Both the position numbers and the translations under genes were made by a program. This document shows, in pieces, positions 10,486 to 20,858 of a DNA stretch of 64,000 nucleotides. This DNA comes from Anniella stebbinsi. Its lineage: Eukaryota > Chordata > Lepidosauria > Squamata > Anniellidae. The stretch spans positions 161,039,814 to 161,103,813 of the forward strand of contig JARDYH010000005.1 of the NCBI GenBank assembly GCA_029215795.1, in the 5' to 3' direction. The stretch's first letter is position 1. Each line of letters starts with the position of its first letter. The notes beneath the pieces were generated by a model that worked only from the letters and a program-made list of their open reading frames with translations, was not told the origin of the DNA and ran no database searches.

Positions 10486-10824
10486 CGCCGTCTGCCCATC
10501 ACCTCTTGCCTCTCTCTCGAACCGCTTCTCTCTCATCTCCCTTTAAAATAGCCCTCCCCATCTGATGTCCTCCAGATTTGTCGGGCTACGCTTCCCATCA
10601 TCCCCAGCTTAGCATGGCCCTTCTTTTTTTTTCTCATAGCCGTGGCCAAAGCAGCTGGCACAGTATAAGAAATTCTTTTCATTGTACCTTACTCTCTGCT
10701 CTGCGGAAGAAGCTGCTTCGGGTCCCAATCCACGATGTCTGTCTGGGGAAAAAGCTTCTACGAAGTCCCCTTTTCCCACCTCTTTATCTCCGCCTCTCCC
10801 TCTTCCCTCGGTATGATCTGAGCT

Positions 10825-10836
10825 AGTTTCGATTTC
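10825..10836 (-). promoter_or_regulatory. ISRE of locus 1
   Basis: On the reverse strand the sequence is GAAATCGAAACT, a full match to the interferon-stimulated response element consensus GAAAnnGAAACT bound by ISGF3 and IRF proteins. It lies about 1.4 kb upstream of the acceptor of the locus-1 coding exon, the expected place for a promoter with a short 5' exon and first intron between. The same 12 bases recur at 31195-31206. A single 12-bp match can occur by chance, but its conservation in the duplicate and the analogous ISREs at locus 4 support it. Confidence 0.6.
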
Positions 10837-10971
10837 CCCGCAAGGCCGATCGTTTCTGGGATGCTTCAAAATCTGGGAATGGATTTTCGTCTGGCTGACA
10901 GGAGTGGGAGGGCCGAGCCAGAGAAAAAGACGCACTTAGCAAGGTATCATGTATCTCGGAGGCCATTGCAG

Positions 10972-11183
10972 TGGAAGCTGGTGGCTCCGATTTTGGTGGG
11001 ACCATGAATCCATTCTGAGTTTCAGTCAGAACCAGCCAGAATTCTAAAATAGCAATCAAAGGTGTTGATCCCTATCTCCAAAATATGTTCAATGCCTTTG
11101 ATAGCTCCTATAGAGTTCTGGCTGGTTTTGACTGAAACCTAGAATGGATTCACAGCCCACTGAAATCGGAGCCACCAGCTTCC
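10972..11183. repeat. Imperfect palindrome inside the promoter block
   Basis: Arms of about 75 bp: 'ggaagctggtggctccgatt' at the left and 'aatcggagccaccagcttcc' at the right, with 'gaatccattctga' and 'agaatggattca' also mirrored. The loop (about 11040-11110) is itself partly inverted. In the 30-35 kb copy this palindrome is split into halves at 30.92-31.05 and 34.53-34.61 kb by foldback-element DNA. Confidence 0.75.
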
Positions 11184-11439
11184 ATTCCAGAGCTGGAATT
11201 CTACGATTGTGTTACCTGAAATTCTGCATCATTTCTTAACCCTAGTCTAAAACTTTTATAAAGCACCAAATATTTTTTAAGCATTGTAGTGCAAATAATG
11301 AAAGAGAAGACAGTCTCTGCCGGCAGGTTCACAATCTAATAGACACGGTACACAAGGAAAAGAGAACGTGGAGGGGAGAGGAGAGGTTGGTCATCTCCCC
11401 TGATGAAATGTGCGGCGCATGCCTATGGAAAAGTTGGAG

Positions 11440-12348
11440 TAGGGTGACCAGATAAAATCCAGGTCAAGGCTCATGTAACTTTAACAGTTGTAGAGAAAAG
11501 GGGATTTCAGCCAGTGTCATTTGTATGCAATGAGTTCCTGGTGAAATTCCCTCTTCATCACAACAGTTAAAGTTGCAGGGGCCCTGCCTTCTTTTGTATA
11601 TGGTCGCTCTAGTACAGTTGGAGACAAAAGGAGAGCAAAGCTCTGGTGCTATGTAAAAATATATTTTTCTTTATTTCTTATGTCTTATCTTCTGTATGCT
11701 CGACGCGTTTCGGTTGTGAAACCTTCATCAGGATCTACACAAAAACTAAAATACAAACATAAAATCATTAAAGATTGTCTTCAGCTAGCATGAAAACAAC
11801 ACCCCTACACCAACTGAAGCATATCTTAGTATACATTCTTTTGCTATCCAAGAGAAACACCAGAAATATTCAACATTTGCACATTCATGTAAGAGATTTT
11901 TTTTAGAAAAAACTGACCTGGAGCACTTCTTTACAAATTGTTGTTATTATTCTAACAGAAAACAGTTTAAAGTTTCTGCTCATATACCGTCCCGATAAGC
12001 TCATTCGTCTCGAGATTCTTAGCTGAGGGTCAGTTGGGAAGCAATTTTAAATCATTCAGTTCTACAGCTGGCAGTCTTAATTGCCTTGTGACTCAGTGAT
12101 CCTGTCAACACTCTGTTAGCAGTTTGGGAAGGTTTTTATCAACCTGCTACTTTTTTCTGCTTAAGCCTTACTTAAGCATTCACCATAAGCATTCACTCTA
12201 GTATAGTGCCTGCAACTTTAACTGTTGTGATGAAGAGGGAATTTCACCAGGAACTAATTGCATACAAATGACACTGGCTGAAATTCCCTTTTCTCTACAA
12301 CTGTTAAAGTTACATGAGCCTTGACCTGGATTTTATCTGGTCACCCTA
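11440..12348. mobile_element. TAGGGTGACCAGATA-family MITE, interrupted by another insertion
   Basis: Left half 11440-11617 and right half 12194-12348 together form one element of this family. The gap is a Penelope-like insertion. Flanking bases (AGTTGGAG and ACTTACCC) do not form a target duplication, so recombination between two copies is also possible. Confidence 0.75.
11618..12193 (-). mobile_element. Penelope-like element fragment with hammerhead-ribozyme-like core
   Basis: Inserted into a MITE, with the MITE bases around CTCTAGTA present on both sides (near 11608 and 12197) as a target duplication. On the reverse strand 11731-11707 reads CTGATGA, a GGTT...AACC stem, then GAAAC and GCGTC. 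This is the conserved hammerhead core arrangement reported for Penelope-like retroelements. There is one unpaired A next to stem II, so this copy may be inactive. No reverse transcriptase coding is left. Confidence 0.5.
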
Positions 12349-12419
12349 ACTTACCCACTCTGGGAACTGTAATCTTCAGAGGCGCCAGTGAAAGGCAGTT
12401 TAATATGTTTCTTCTTCAG

Positions 12420-12473
12420 GAGGTGCTAGAGGCACCCAGCAGTGATGATGTACAGCACGAGAAAACAGTATTT
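12420..12473 (+). CDS. Candidate 54-nt internal exon, unidentified gene
   Basis: Acceptor TGTTTCTTCTTCAG (ending 12419), 54 nt open only in phase 0 (E-V-L-E-A-P-S-S-D-D-V-Q-H-E-K-T-V-F), then a consensus donor GTAAGT at 12474. Both splice signals are strong for so short a segment. It could be spliced to the segment starting 12894. Not similar to the SG-x-GE family. The gene is not recognised, and a decoy exon is possible. Confidence 0.3.
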
Positions 12474-12893
12474 GTAAGTGCCAGGGAGATGGGACATTTA
12501 GCCATCAGCTTTCACTTTCTAGAATTTCCATGGCTTTCTTGCTAGCTCTCTCTTTCATCTCCTGTGATCTGCTCTTGTGATTTCATTGACCCATCACTGC
12601 ATGTCTGAAGATGGTTCTGTGGCTGATCTGACAGGAATGGCAGTCTTAACACATGTGGAGGACACTAGGCTGGGGAAGGCTGTTCTTCTTTAGAAAACCA
12701 ATGATAGCCATGTCCAAAGGAGCAACAGGAAAGAGGGGTGTGTGTGTGTATGTGTGTGTCTGTAGAGGAAACAGCCCATGCAGCTATTAGTTGAATGTGC
12801 TTCCCAGAATTGGTATGATTTCTCAGAAAAGAAATTAAATGGCTTATTATCCCTCTCTTTCACTTTCGGGTCTCTGCTTTTGTTGCAATTTAG

Positions 12894-13045
12894 CTAATCG
12901 CCAGGCACAACAGCTCAACAGATTGGGCCAGGAGGACCCTGCAGAAAAGGTCACCCTGGACCATGTATTCATATCCTCTGCTGTGCTCAGAAATTCTGTG
13001 GCAGACAATGTGATGTGGAAAACAAATGGCCTGCAAACTTTCTAA
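12894..13045 (+). CDS. Candidate 3' exon, unidentified gene
   Basis: Acceptor TCTGCTTTTGTTGCAATTTAG ends at 12893. In phase 1 the segment encodes A-N-R-Q-A-Q-Q-L-N-R-L-G-Q-E-D-P-A-E-K and runs to TAA at 13043-13045. In phase 0, as needed to join the exon at 12420-12473, it is also open, to TGA at 13011-13013. The phase-1 reading looks more protein-like, which argues against a direct join. No match to anything I know. Confidence 0.28.
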
Positions 13046-13139
13046 GACTTTTGCTACAAGATGAATGGAGAATGTTCCATGCCATCACTTCGTCTAGAAG
13101 GAGATGGTTCAGGGTGGGGAAAGAGGTATACGTTTGGCA

Positions 13140-13360
13140 TAGGGTGACCAGATAAAATCCAGGTCAGGGCTCATGGAACTTTAACAGTTGTAGAGAAAAG
13201 GGAATTTCAGCCAGTGTCATTTGTATGCAATTAGTTCCTGGTGATATTCCCTCTTCATCACAACAGTTAAAGGTGCATGCACTATACTAGAGTGACCAGA
13301 TACAAAAGAAGGCAGGGCCCCTGCAACTTTAACAGTTGTGATGAAGAGTTTGGCACCCTA
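13140..13360. mobile_element. Internally deleted TAGGGTGACCAGATA-family MITE
   Basis: Perfect 8-bp target duplication GTTTGGCA (13132-13139 and 13361-13368). The right half is mostly lost; only the terminal CACCCTA remains, giving about 221 bp instead of about 315. Confidence 0.85.
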
Positions 13361-13475
13361 GTTTGGCAACATTCTTCCTGTAGCAAATGGCCGAGTGAAT
13401 CATTTAGGAACAGCAACAAGTCACGTGGTGCCTTTGTGGGCTAACATTCTAAAAATGCAAGAAGCCCATCTATTT

Positions 13476-13795
13476 TAGGCTGACCAGATAAAATCCAGGT
13501 CAGGGCTCATGTAACTTTAACAGTTGTAGAGAAAAGGGAATTTCAGCCAGTGTCATTTGTATGCAATTAGTTCCTGGTGAAATTCTCTCTGCATCACAAC
13601 AGTTAAAGTTGCAGGGGCCCTGCCTTCTTTTGTATATGGTCACTCTAGTATAGTGCCTGCACCTTTAACTGTTGTGATGAAGAGGGGATTTCACCAGGAT
13701 CTAATTGCATACAAATGACACTGGCTGAAATTCCTTTTTCTCTACAACTGTTAAAGTTACATGAGCCCTGACCTGGATTTTATCTGGTCAGCCTA
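13476..13795. mobile_element. TAGGGTGACCAGATA-family palindromic MITE
   Basis: 320 bp foldback, ends TAGGCTGACC / GGTCAGCCTA, with perfect 8-bp target duplication ATCTATTT (13468-13475 and 13796-13803). Only about 115 bp from the preceding copy. Confidence 0.9.
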
Positions 13796-13900
13796 ATCTA
13801 TTTTGTTTATTCAAGTTGCTCAACTGTATACACTCTGGCCTACTCCTGAGCTTGCACAGGCATTTGAGGTTGCACTAAGCAGGTAGATTCACATACCCAC

Positions 13901-13904
<4 letters not shown>

Positions 13905-13940
<36 letters not shown>

Positions 13941-14115
13941 TATTTATTTATTTATTTATAACCCACCTTTCCCTCCAGATCGAGGTGGGGAACAACAACA
14001 AATATAAAACACAAGAACCACAAAATATATTAAATATTAAAACAAATAAAAACTAATACATCATTAAAAACATCTTAAAATTCAACTGGTAGGCCTGCCG
14101 AAAGAGATGAGTCCA
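13905..14115 (-). mobile_element. 3' end of an L2/CR1-group LINE with (ATT)n tail
   Basis: Same 3' end as at 3958-4155 and 22716-24787, with an (ATA)n run at 13905-13940 marking the tail of the reverse-strand element. Confidence 0.75.
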
Positions 14116-14957
14116 CTCAGCAATTTACAAAGCAATCCTATTAGAATTTACTTGGAAGGAAGTCCCAATGTGGCCTTCTTAGACAGCTGCCAGGACCCTG
14201 AGACCCTGAGCTCCATCAGACAAGCGTTTTATTGCACTCATGGATTTTCGCGGGTCCCTCTCACGGCATTGTCTGCCTTCCTCGCGCCACAAAAACACAC
14301 CCAGAAAGTCCAATATATTTTCTCCACATGACATAAAAGCACCCTTCTGTCCTGTGTATTGCCATCATGTGTAACGTTGATGAAGGAGGAAGGCAGGGCG
14401 GTTCTCCAGCTTGCTGAGTCTGTCGGTTGAATGAACGGACTTGTGCTGAGCTGGTCAAACGGACTTTTGCTACTCCAATCTCACCCTCATTGCCTGCAGA
14501 AACAGTGCCCGGCCAATTAAATGCTTAATTGGTAAAACCCTAGACAACAGAACCAGAGCGAGGTGGGGAAGGCAACCTGGTCCATCACCTGACAAGAACC
14601 AATGAACTGGAGGGGAAAAGAGAGGAGGCAGGGCGGGGCGGGTGCAATAACAGGAGAGCAAACAGCAGCAGCAATCGTGAAAGGGACCAGCACTTGCTGC
14701 ACTAATGAAATGGAGGTCAAAATCATAGGTGCATACCAGGAAAAAAAAGTAGGTGTGATGGAGCCCCATGGCAGGGCCCACTGCTGAAGCCTTCCCTGCC
14801 CTGTTTAAAAAATATTGTCCAGCACTGTGAACACTGCCAAGTAGCTGGATCTAGCCACTATTTTAATTTCCCATAATGCCCCGCTACCTAGTATCACTCT
14901 GAAGGACTGTGGGAAATTTAATGGCTGAAGCCTTCCCTGCCCATTCCCACTGGCTGT

Positions 14958-14990
<33 letters not shown>

Positions 14991-15459
14991 TCCCACATTT
15001 TGAGCATTGCTAGGAAGCTGGATCTAGCCACACTTTTAACCTCCCCATGCCTCCCTACCTAGTGTTACTCTGAAGGATTGTGGGAAATTTGATGGAGGGC
15101 TACGCTCAGGAACCCAACACTGTTTGGGACACTGCCTTCACAGACAAGTAAGTCCTTCAGACCCCGGCGACAAGGGAGGGGAGGCTATCAGGGGACACTT
15201 TTTTCCAGGATCCATCAGACCTGGAACCAGCCCTGGTCAATGAAGCATATTCCCTCGGTTGGGTATACAGGATTGTTGAAGCCTGGGCTGACAACTTACT
15301 GAAGTCAGCAAGCCAATCCAATGGTGTCAGCAAAGCAATAGTAAGCTCATGAGAACAACTGATGAATCCTAATCAATGAGTTCGCAAGAGAACAGCAAAA
15401 AGTCCTGTGGCTGCAATTATATTTTAGTCTCCAGCAGTATCTTGTTTCACTTCTTCCTT
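14116..15459. other. Unassigned sequence
   Basis: No convincing gene. Two related blocks, 'gaagccttccctgccc' and 'aggaagctggatctagcca', occur around 14790-14940 and 14930-15080 as a local tandem duplication split by (ATA)n at 14961-14990. A short piece at 14720-14765 ('caggaaaaaaaagtaggtgtgatg') resembles 47935-47960. Confidence 0.4.
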
Positions 15460-15600
15460 TATTTCTTTGTTACATTTATACCCCACCTTTACATACAAAG
15501 GCCCGAGGCTGCTAACAACAATAAAATCCACAATAGAAAATGATCAATATACATAACCAAATTATCCATAACATTGAAAAACCAAATAAAAATTAGATAA
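15460..15600 (-). mobile_element. LINE or SINE 3' tail, reverse orientation
   Basis: The reverse complement gives 'aaaggtggggtataaatgta' followed by an AT-rich tail, the typical 3' end of reptile L2/CR1-group elements. Confidence 0.5.
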
Positions 15601-15924
15601 GCGCAGATCAAAGAGGAGATATGGACTATGCCCTCTCTTCATGCTAAGGTCCATGTGGTCAATAGTTAAATTACCTATATCTTAGGTAAGAATCTCGGTG
15701 CCCTTCTAGTGGTTTGGACCATACCTCCTATCAGCCCCAGCCAATATTGGCCAATGGTCAAGGATTATGGATTTCATTAATACCAGAGGTAAGCAATTTG
15801 GTGCCCTTCAGATGTTTTGTAATACAATTCCCATAACCCCTGATCATTGGACATGTTGGCTGAGGCTGACGAGAGTTGTAGCCCAAAGCATCAGGAGATC
15901 ATCAGATTGCCTGTTATATATCTA

Positions 15925-16271
15925 AGGGTCCCTCTACAAGAGCGTTTTAAAGCTCTTTAAGTCGCATTAAAAAAAAAACCCTCTACAAGAGTGGAGCGCA
16001 AATCGGGGGTTGAGGCGCTTTATCTGTCCGATTATGTGCATTATCGAATGTGCATTAAATAGCGAGTTTTAATTCTCCGCGGCAGTTAAAGCGCATTATG
16101 ACCATGTGAACGAGCGATTCTCAGCATTTCAACCACTTTAAAGCGTGTTTCATACTGCCAGTTATGCGCTTCACCGCATGTCGTTTATAGGATTTAGGCG
16201 TAAAAGCGTTTGTGAAAGGATGCACATAATCGGACAACCAGGCGCCAAACCGAATTCTTGTAGAGGGGGCC
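15925..16271. mobile_element. hAT-type MITE, CTCTACAAG family, complete
   Basis: 347 bp. Ends AGGGTCCCTCTACAAG and CTTGTAGAGGGGGCC form terminal inverted repeats. Perfect 8-bp target duplication TATATCTA (15917-15924 and 16272-16279) fixes both ends and the hAT assignment for the family. The interior is rich in GCGCATTA-type words. Confidence 0.88.
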
Positions 16272-16299
16272 TATATCTATGTAACTTTAGTTTCATCCC

Positions 16300-16580
16300 C
16301 ATACAAGCCCTGATCTGCTAAAACTTCTTCACACAACACATAATTAAACTATGGAATTCATTTCCACAAGATTGGAAAGGGGGATTGGAAAAAATCCTAG
16401 AGGATAAGGTTGTCAATGGCAACTAGTCCTGATAGCTACTATGCTACCTCCAGTAGTGGAGACAGTTAGCCTATATACACCAATTGCTGGAACACAGGCA
16501 GGAGGGTGCTGTTGTACCGTATCCTGCTTGTGGGTTTCCCATGGGCAACTGGTTGGCCACTGTGTGAATAGAATGTGTTT
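16300..16580 (+). mobile_element. CR1-type LINE 3' fragment
   Basis: Forward copy of the repeat described at 2440-2760: 'aaactatggaattcatttcc', 'ctagtcctgatagctac', 'ttggccactgtgtgaa'. The C-terminal ORF is broken. Confidence 0.7.
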
Positions 16581-17538
16581 GCCCCACTGCGTCTGCAAAC
16601 AGCTTTTGCCAGACATCTCCAGACCCTTGCCAACCAGACCCCTGCTGTCAGTGTCAGACAAGGTCTTCACAAGTTAAGCAATTTAGGCAAGTCCCCTCTG
16701 CAACATATGGATGTGTAAACTGAGACCAAGGAAACGTGTGGGTGCATGGAGGTTAAATCGTAAGCAAGCACAAGTTGTGACATTGCATAACATCATGATT
16801 GATCACAGGGCATGTCAGATAACGGCATCAGCCTTAGCTTCCAATTTCCTGGCTTTGAGAAGTTTGGACCATGGTGAGAAAGCCTTATCTTCTGGTCTTT
16901 TAAACCTGCAGCTTTTCTGATGATTTAATTTCCTTGGTTTTGAAAAGCAAGATACTTGCTTTTAATTTTGCCACTCTCAGCACTCTATGCATGCTATGTA
17001 TGCCTGCTCTGTGAATCTCTATAGTTCCCCATGAGGCCCAGCAAGGGGAAGTCAGTAAATGAACCCCGGGAATGTAGGGTGGGATTCCATCAAGTTCAGC
17101 TGAGAGCGGTGGCTGTATAAGATGGACCTGCATTGAGTGGTGCTGCTGAGTTTCTGGCAGACCCAGCCAGGCAACTCAATGGCCTGTCATGTGCTGTGTT
17201 TGGTAGCTTGCAGGAGCACCTGTGTCAGAAAGCAAACGGGCATATGACAACGGTTATTTCGGTCTGCCAGTTTGTTTATCTTTAATAGTCTGGGGTCCAG
17301 ACCTCTACAGAAGGGCAATTGTGTTCTGTGGTTGGCGTCAGTCTAAATGATTTCTAGGGGTCCCTTACTCAGTGCCTCTGATCACAGAGATTGAGGATTT
17401 TCTCTAACTCGGTAACTCTTGACGTTACTAGGCCTGTTGAAAATATATTTTAACATATAAGCAGGAAAACAGTGAATACCCCCTTATCTTGTTAAACCAA
17501 TGAAAACATGTCACACAAGAAGTCTTAAGATAGGAATG
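16581..17538. other. No gene or repeat recognised
   Basis: Only short chance frames on both strands. No splice-bounded open segment stood out. Confidence 0.4.
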
Positions 17539-17546
17539 GTTTATAA

Positions 17547-17863
17547 TAGGGTGACCAGATAAAATCCAGGTCAGGGCTCATGTAATTTTAACAGTTGTAG
17601 AGAAAAGGGAATTTTAGCCAATGTCATTTGTATGCAGTTAGTTGCTGGTGAAATTCCCTCTTCATCACAACAGTTAAAGGTGCAGGAGCCCTGCCTTCTT
17701 TTGTATATGGTCACTGTAGTATAGTGCCTGCACCTTTAACGGTTGTGATGAGGGAATTTCACCAGGAACTAATTGCATACAAATGACACTGGCTAAAATT
17801 CCCTTTTCTCTACAACTGTTAAAATTACATGAGCCCTGACCTGGATTTTATCTGGTCACCCTA
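17547..17863. mobile_element. TAGGGTGACCAGATA-family palindromic MITE
   Basis: 317-bp foldback with perfect 8-bp target duplication GTTTATAA (17539-17546 and 17864-17871). Confidence 0.9.
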
Positions 17864-17871
17864 GTTTATAA

Positions 17872-18419
17872 AGAAAAGTAAATGCAGAAGAACATCAGAT
17901 ACAGAAGTGAAATGTGAAACATGCAATGACTAGAAAGAAAATACATGTGTACACTATGCAAAATACACTTCAATTTAACTGTTGCTAAGGCCTATTAGAA
18001 AAGCAATGTAAGTAGGCCCAAAACAATGTCAGTAGGTCAAAGCACGTCTAGAAATGTAGGCACAAGCACTTGAAATGTTTTAGTTGTACTTAAACTTCCA
18101 CCAGTCCAAACTAGTTAAATGAAGCGTTTGAAGCTTTCAATTTTATAGCAGTATGGTCTAAACTTTTAGATAAAAGGGAATAGTGTTTGTACTGGGGTGG
18201 GGGATTAAAAGAAATGTATAGAGCTACCTATCCCAAGGAGAGATCTGAAGACCAGGCTTTCATGGACCCATAGGAAGAGCTCTCTCATAGAATCCAGGGT
18301 GTAAAATTCAGCAAAGTCCAGGTAGGGAAAATCAATTGAGGTAGAGAGTGAAAAAAAATATTTTGAAATGAAAAGTGCTGTGAAGTCCAAGCTTCACCAG
18401 TGATCAAAATCAAATAGTG
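17872..18419. other. No gene or repeat recognised
   Basis: AT-rich. A minus-strand open frame (18390-18205) is rich in F, S and L and has no supporting signals. Confidence 0.35.
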
Positions 18420-18615
18420 AGCGAGGGGTGTTTTAAATCTGTATTTTAAATCTGTATAAATCTCTGCATTGCTTGGTTTTACCCTGGTTTTGCTTTTATA
18501 TTGTATTTTTATCCTGCTTGGTTTTATACTTTGATTCGTGTTTGATGGCTTTAACTTTCGTGAACTGCCCAGAGAGCTTTGGCTATTGGGCAGTATAGAA
18601 ATCCAATAAATAAAT
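18420..18615 (+). mobile_element. LINE 3' tail
   Basis: 'gaactgcccagagagctttgg', 'ctattgggcagtatagaaat' and 'aataaataaat' match the tail of the LINE at 34686-35146. Confidence 0.65.
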
Positions 18616-19651
18616 ACACAAACTACACCAAGTTGCTCAGGTGCATGGCTCAGAGAAACTGGCTTGGGGGAAAGATAGCTCTAAATAGTCTCAGCCAAGG
18701 GAAAACGTGTTCCGAAAGAGAAAAGAGGACTCTTCTTCTTCTTCTTCCAAAAGGGAGGCAAGAACCAGGCTTAGCACGCTTCTCAGACTTTAGGCAGCAA
18801 AACTCTCTGCCCTCGAGGAAAGACAGGCCTGCTTATGAACCAAAGTTTCATTCCCATTCAATTCCATAGCTTCCTTCTAAGCCCTCTGTTCCCAGCTTTT
18901 GAACTCAAAAAGGGACCTTAGTAAAACAAACAATTAAGGGAACGAGTAGGAGCACAGACCAGTATACACAAGTGGTAGGGTCTAATCACGTTGAGGGGAT
19001 TGCTTGTCCACACACACACACAGGTCCCAGAAATTTGCTGCTGCTGCTTTTACTCCAACATGGCAGTCATCCCCTCCCCCTCCCCCCTCAACATTCCAAG
19101 TGCCGAGCTATGAGATCTCATAGTCTTTTATTAGCAAATAAAAAAATAAGTAAATTGAATTTTTTAAAAAGAAGTTCCATTCGACCAACCACAGTAGAAA
19201 GGGAATAAAAAAGCAGCAATGTTTAAATCATGGAAGATATTGTGTCTAAGAGAGGGGCACAAACGGTTGCCAACACATTTTCAAAAATGCTTTTGCGTGA
19301 CCGAGTTTTCCCCCCCTCTTTTTTTTCTGTTAACTGCCCTTTCACCCTCAAATTTTAACCAATCTTCCTGAAATTTTCAGGTTATGTCAAATAGGCCTTT
19401 CTTTCTGGCATGTGTCACTTTCAGGATGATTGGTGAAATCCTTTCAGTTTTAGTAAGGTTATAACACACCCACACAATTTCCATTTAACCTTACGGAATC
19501 TCTATTTTACTGATCGCCTTATCTATTGGCGCCACTACTGTGGCTCCAATAACAGACAAGATAAAGGAAGCAAACACACATTTTCAGCCAAGATTTAAGA
19601 TCAGTAAATTCCATGAACATGTTTGGAAAAGAAGTAACTGTGACAGAAACA
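18616..19651. other. Downstream region of locus 2; no gene recognised
   Basis: Short low-complexity stretches (CTT repeats near 18735, CA repeats near 19012). The part next to 19651 may be 3' untranslated sequence of locus 2; no polyadenylation site was pinned down. Confidence 0.35.
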
Positions 19652-20296
19652 TTAAGCACATCTAGCTAGAACTGTACACTGATCATGTTTCTTCTTTGCT
19701 GTATAACACATGGCTGTATTTTTATCATCATCATATAGCACTGTGATCTCATTCTCGCCTCCACCAGAAACAAAGGACAAAATGAATTCATCACAAATTA
19801 TTTGCAGAATGCAGTTATTTTTCATGCTGTATGTAGGCTCCTTAACTAATTCATGTTTGGCCAGGTAAAAACAAGCATCCAATTTTTTGTTCTCGACTCC
19901 CAAAAACTTCAACTCATTCTGCACTCGCTGGAGGTTCTGCAGGCTGAGAAGCTCTTCAAATCCTCCTTTATTCCACCTGAGATAGATATCTAATGTTGCC
20001 ATAACCCGGTGTTGCTGAAAGTATCCATGCTTATCAAAAATGCTGACTTTGCATCTCTCCTTCCCATAAACAAGCTGGAGTCTTTCTCCACTGAAGAAGT
20101 GTACATCCTCATCCCACTCCCCATCCTGTAGGGAGTTGGGCTCTTGAAGGAGATGTTTCAAGATTCTGTAGAAGCGGAGTTTTTGATCTTGAAGCAGGCT
20201 ACAGTGTTTTGTCCATGTTGCCTTCAATCTTGGATCATTGTGGGCTTCCCCGCTTGACTTGGCAGCAATCTGTGGTTCTGGAAGGTTTTCTGCCAT
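19652..20296 (-). CDS. Tandem-repeat protein, locus 2 (two units); unrecognised, same family as locus 1
   Basis: 214 residues from the ATG at 20296 (G at -3, G at +4). The frame is open 14 codons further upstream but without an ATG, so an upstream coding exon is possible. After a polar N-terminus comes a helix and a divergent unit (residues about 50-106; EP at 52-53, with FSGER in place of SG-x-GE). A helical linker follows (about 113-150, with the string NLQRVQNELKFLGVENK), then a clearer unit (about 153-200) with K-E-P, N-N-C, SGGGENEITVLY. The protein stops soon after, as in the paralogues. No signal peptide or membrane segment. I found no ISRE near this copy and no strong acceptor directly upstream, so its expression is less certain than for loci 1 and 4. 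The linker and second unit are closest to the broken copy at 39.45 kb. Confidence 0.6.
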   Translation of the reverse strand: MAENLPEPQIAAKSSGEAHNDPRLKATWTKHCSLLQDQKLRFYRILKHLLQEPNSLQDGEWDEDVHFFSGERLQLVYGKERCKVSIFDKHGYFQQHRVMATLDIYLRWNKGGFEELLSLQNLQRVQNELKFLGVENKKLDACFYLAKHELVKEPTYSMKNNCILQIICDEFILSFVSGGGENEITVLYDDDKNTAMCYTAKKKHDQCTVLARCA

Positions 20297-20530
20297 TTCA
20301 ATGGGATTATTGGGGGTCCTTTTTTCTTTTACCCACAATGTTTGGCTCTTTTCCTAATGTCTATGATCTGTTAGTGAGTCGATCTCAAGCACTCTTAGAT
20401 ATTCGCCTTGAAGAATCTGAGAAGCAGAGAGAGAAAAACGCCTTCAGTTCAGTACTTGGAGCTTTTAACGCTGCCATGTGTGAGTATGAACATTCCTGAA
20501 TGAAAGTCAAAGCATGCCACGCTCTAGGAT

Positions 20531-20850
20531 TAGGGTGACCAGATAAAATCCAGGTCAGGGCTCATGTAACTTTAACAGTTGTAGAGAAAAGGGAATTTCA
20601 GCCAGTGTCATTTGTATGCAATTAGTTCCTGGTGAAATTCCCTCTTCATCACAACTGTTAAAGTTGCAGGGGCCCTGCCTTCTTTTGTATATGGTCACTC
20701 TAGTATAGTGCATGCACCTTTAACTGTTGTGATGAAGAGGGAATATCACCAGGAGCTAATTGCATACAAATGACACTGGCTAAAATTCCCTTTTCTCTAC
20801 TACTGTTAAAGTTACATGAGCCGTGACCTGGATTTTATCTGGTCAGCTTA
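20531..20850. mobile_element. TAGGGTGACCAGATA-family palindromic MITE
   Basis: 320-bp foldback, perfect 8-bp target duplication TCTAGGAT (20523-20530 and 20851-20858). It sits about 230 bp upstream of the locus-2 coding start. Confidence 0.9.
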
Positions 20851-20858
20851 TCTAGGAT

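Larger units (their letters stand above)
10345..11400 (-). repeat. Locus-1 promoter block, duplicated and rearranged at 30.1-35.6 kb
   Basis: Three parts match the later region. Part A (10.35-10.74 kb) matches 30.12-30.53 kb in the same orientation. Part B (10.74-11.10 kb) matches 30.92-31.30 kb in reverse orientation. Part C (11.11-11.40 kb) matches 34.53-34.62 plus 35.40-35.55 kb in the same orientation. The block here is uninterrupted and probably reflects the original order. It lies upstream of the locus-1 coding exon on the same strand and carries its ISRE. Confidence 0.8.

Noticed and set aside
14470..14787. Overlapping frames on both strands (C/L-rich reverse, E/G-rich forward)
   Set aside because: No motif or splice context; mirror-image composition on the two strands indicates chance.
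20299..20338. Longer start for locus 2
   Set aside because: The additional upstream codons contain no ATG (the first codon would be TTG); ATG at 20296 has a good context.
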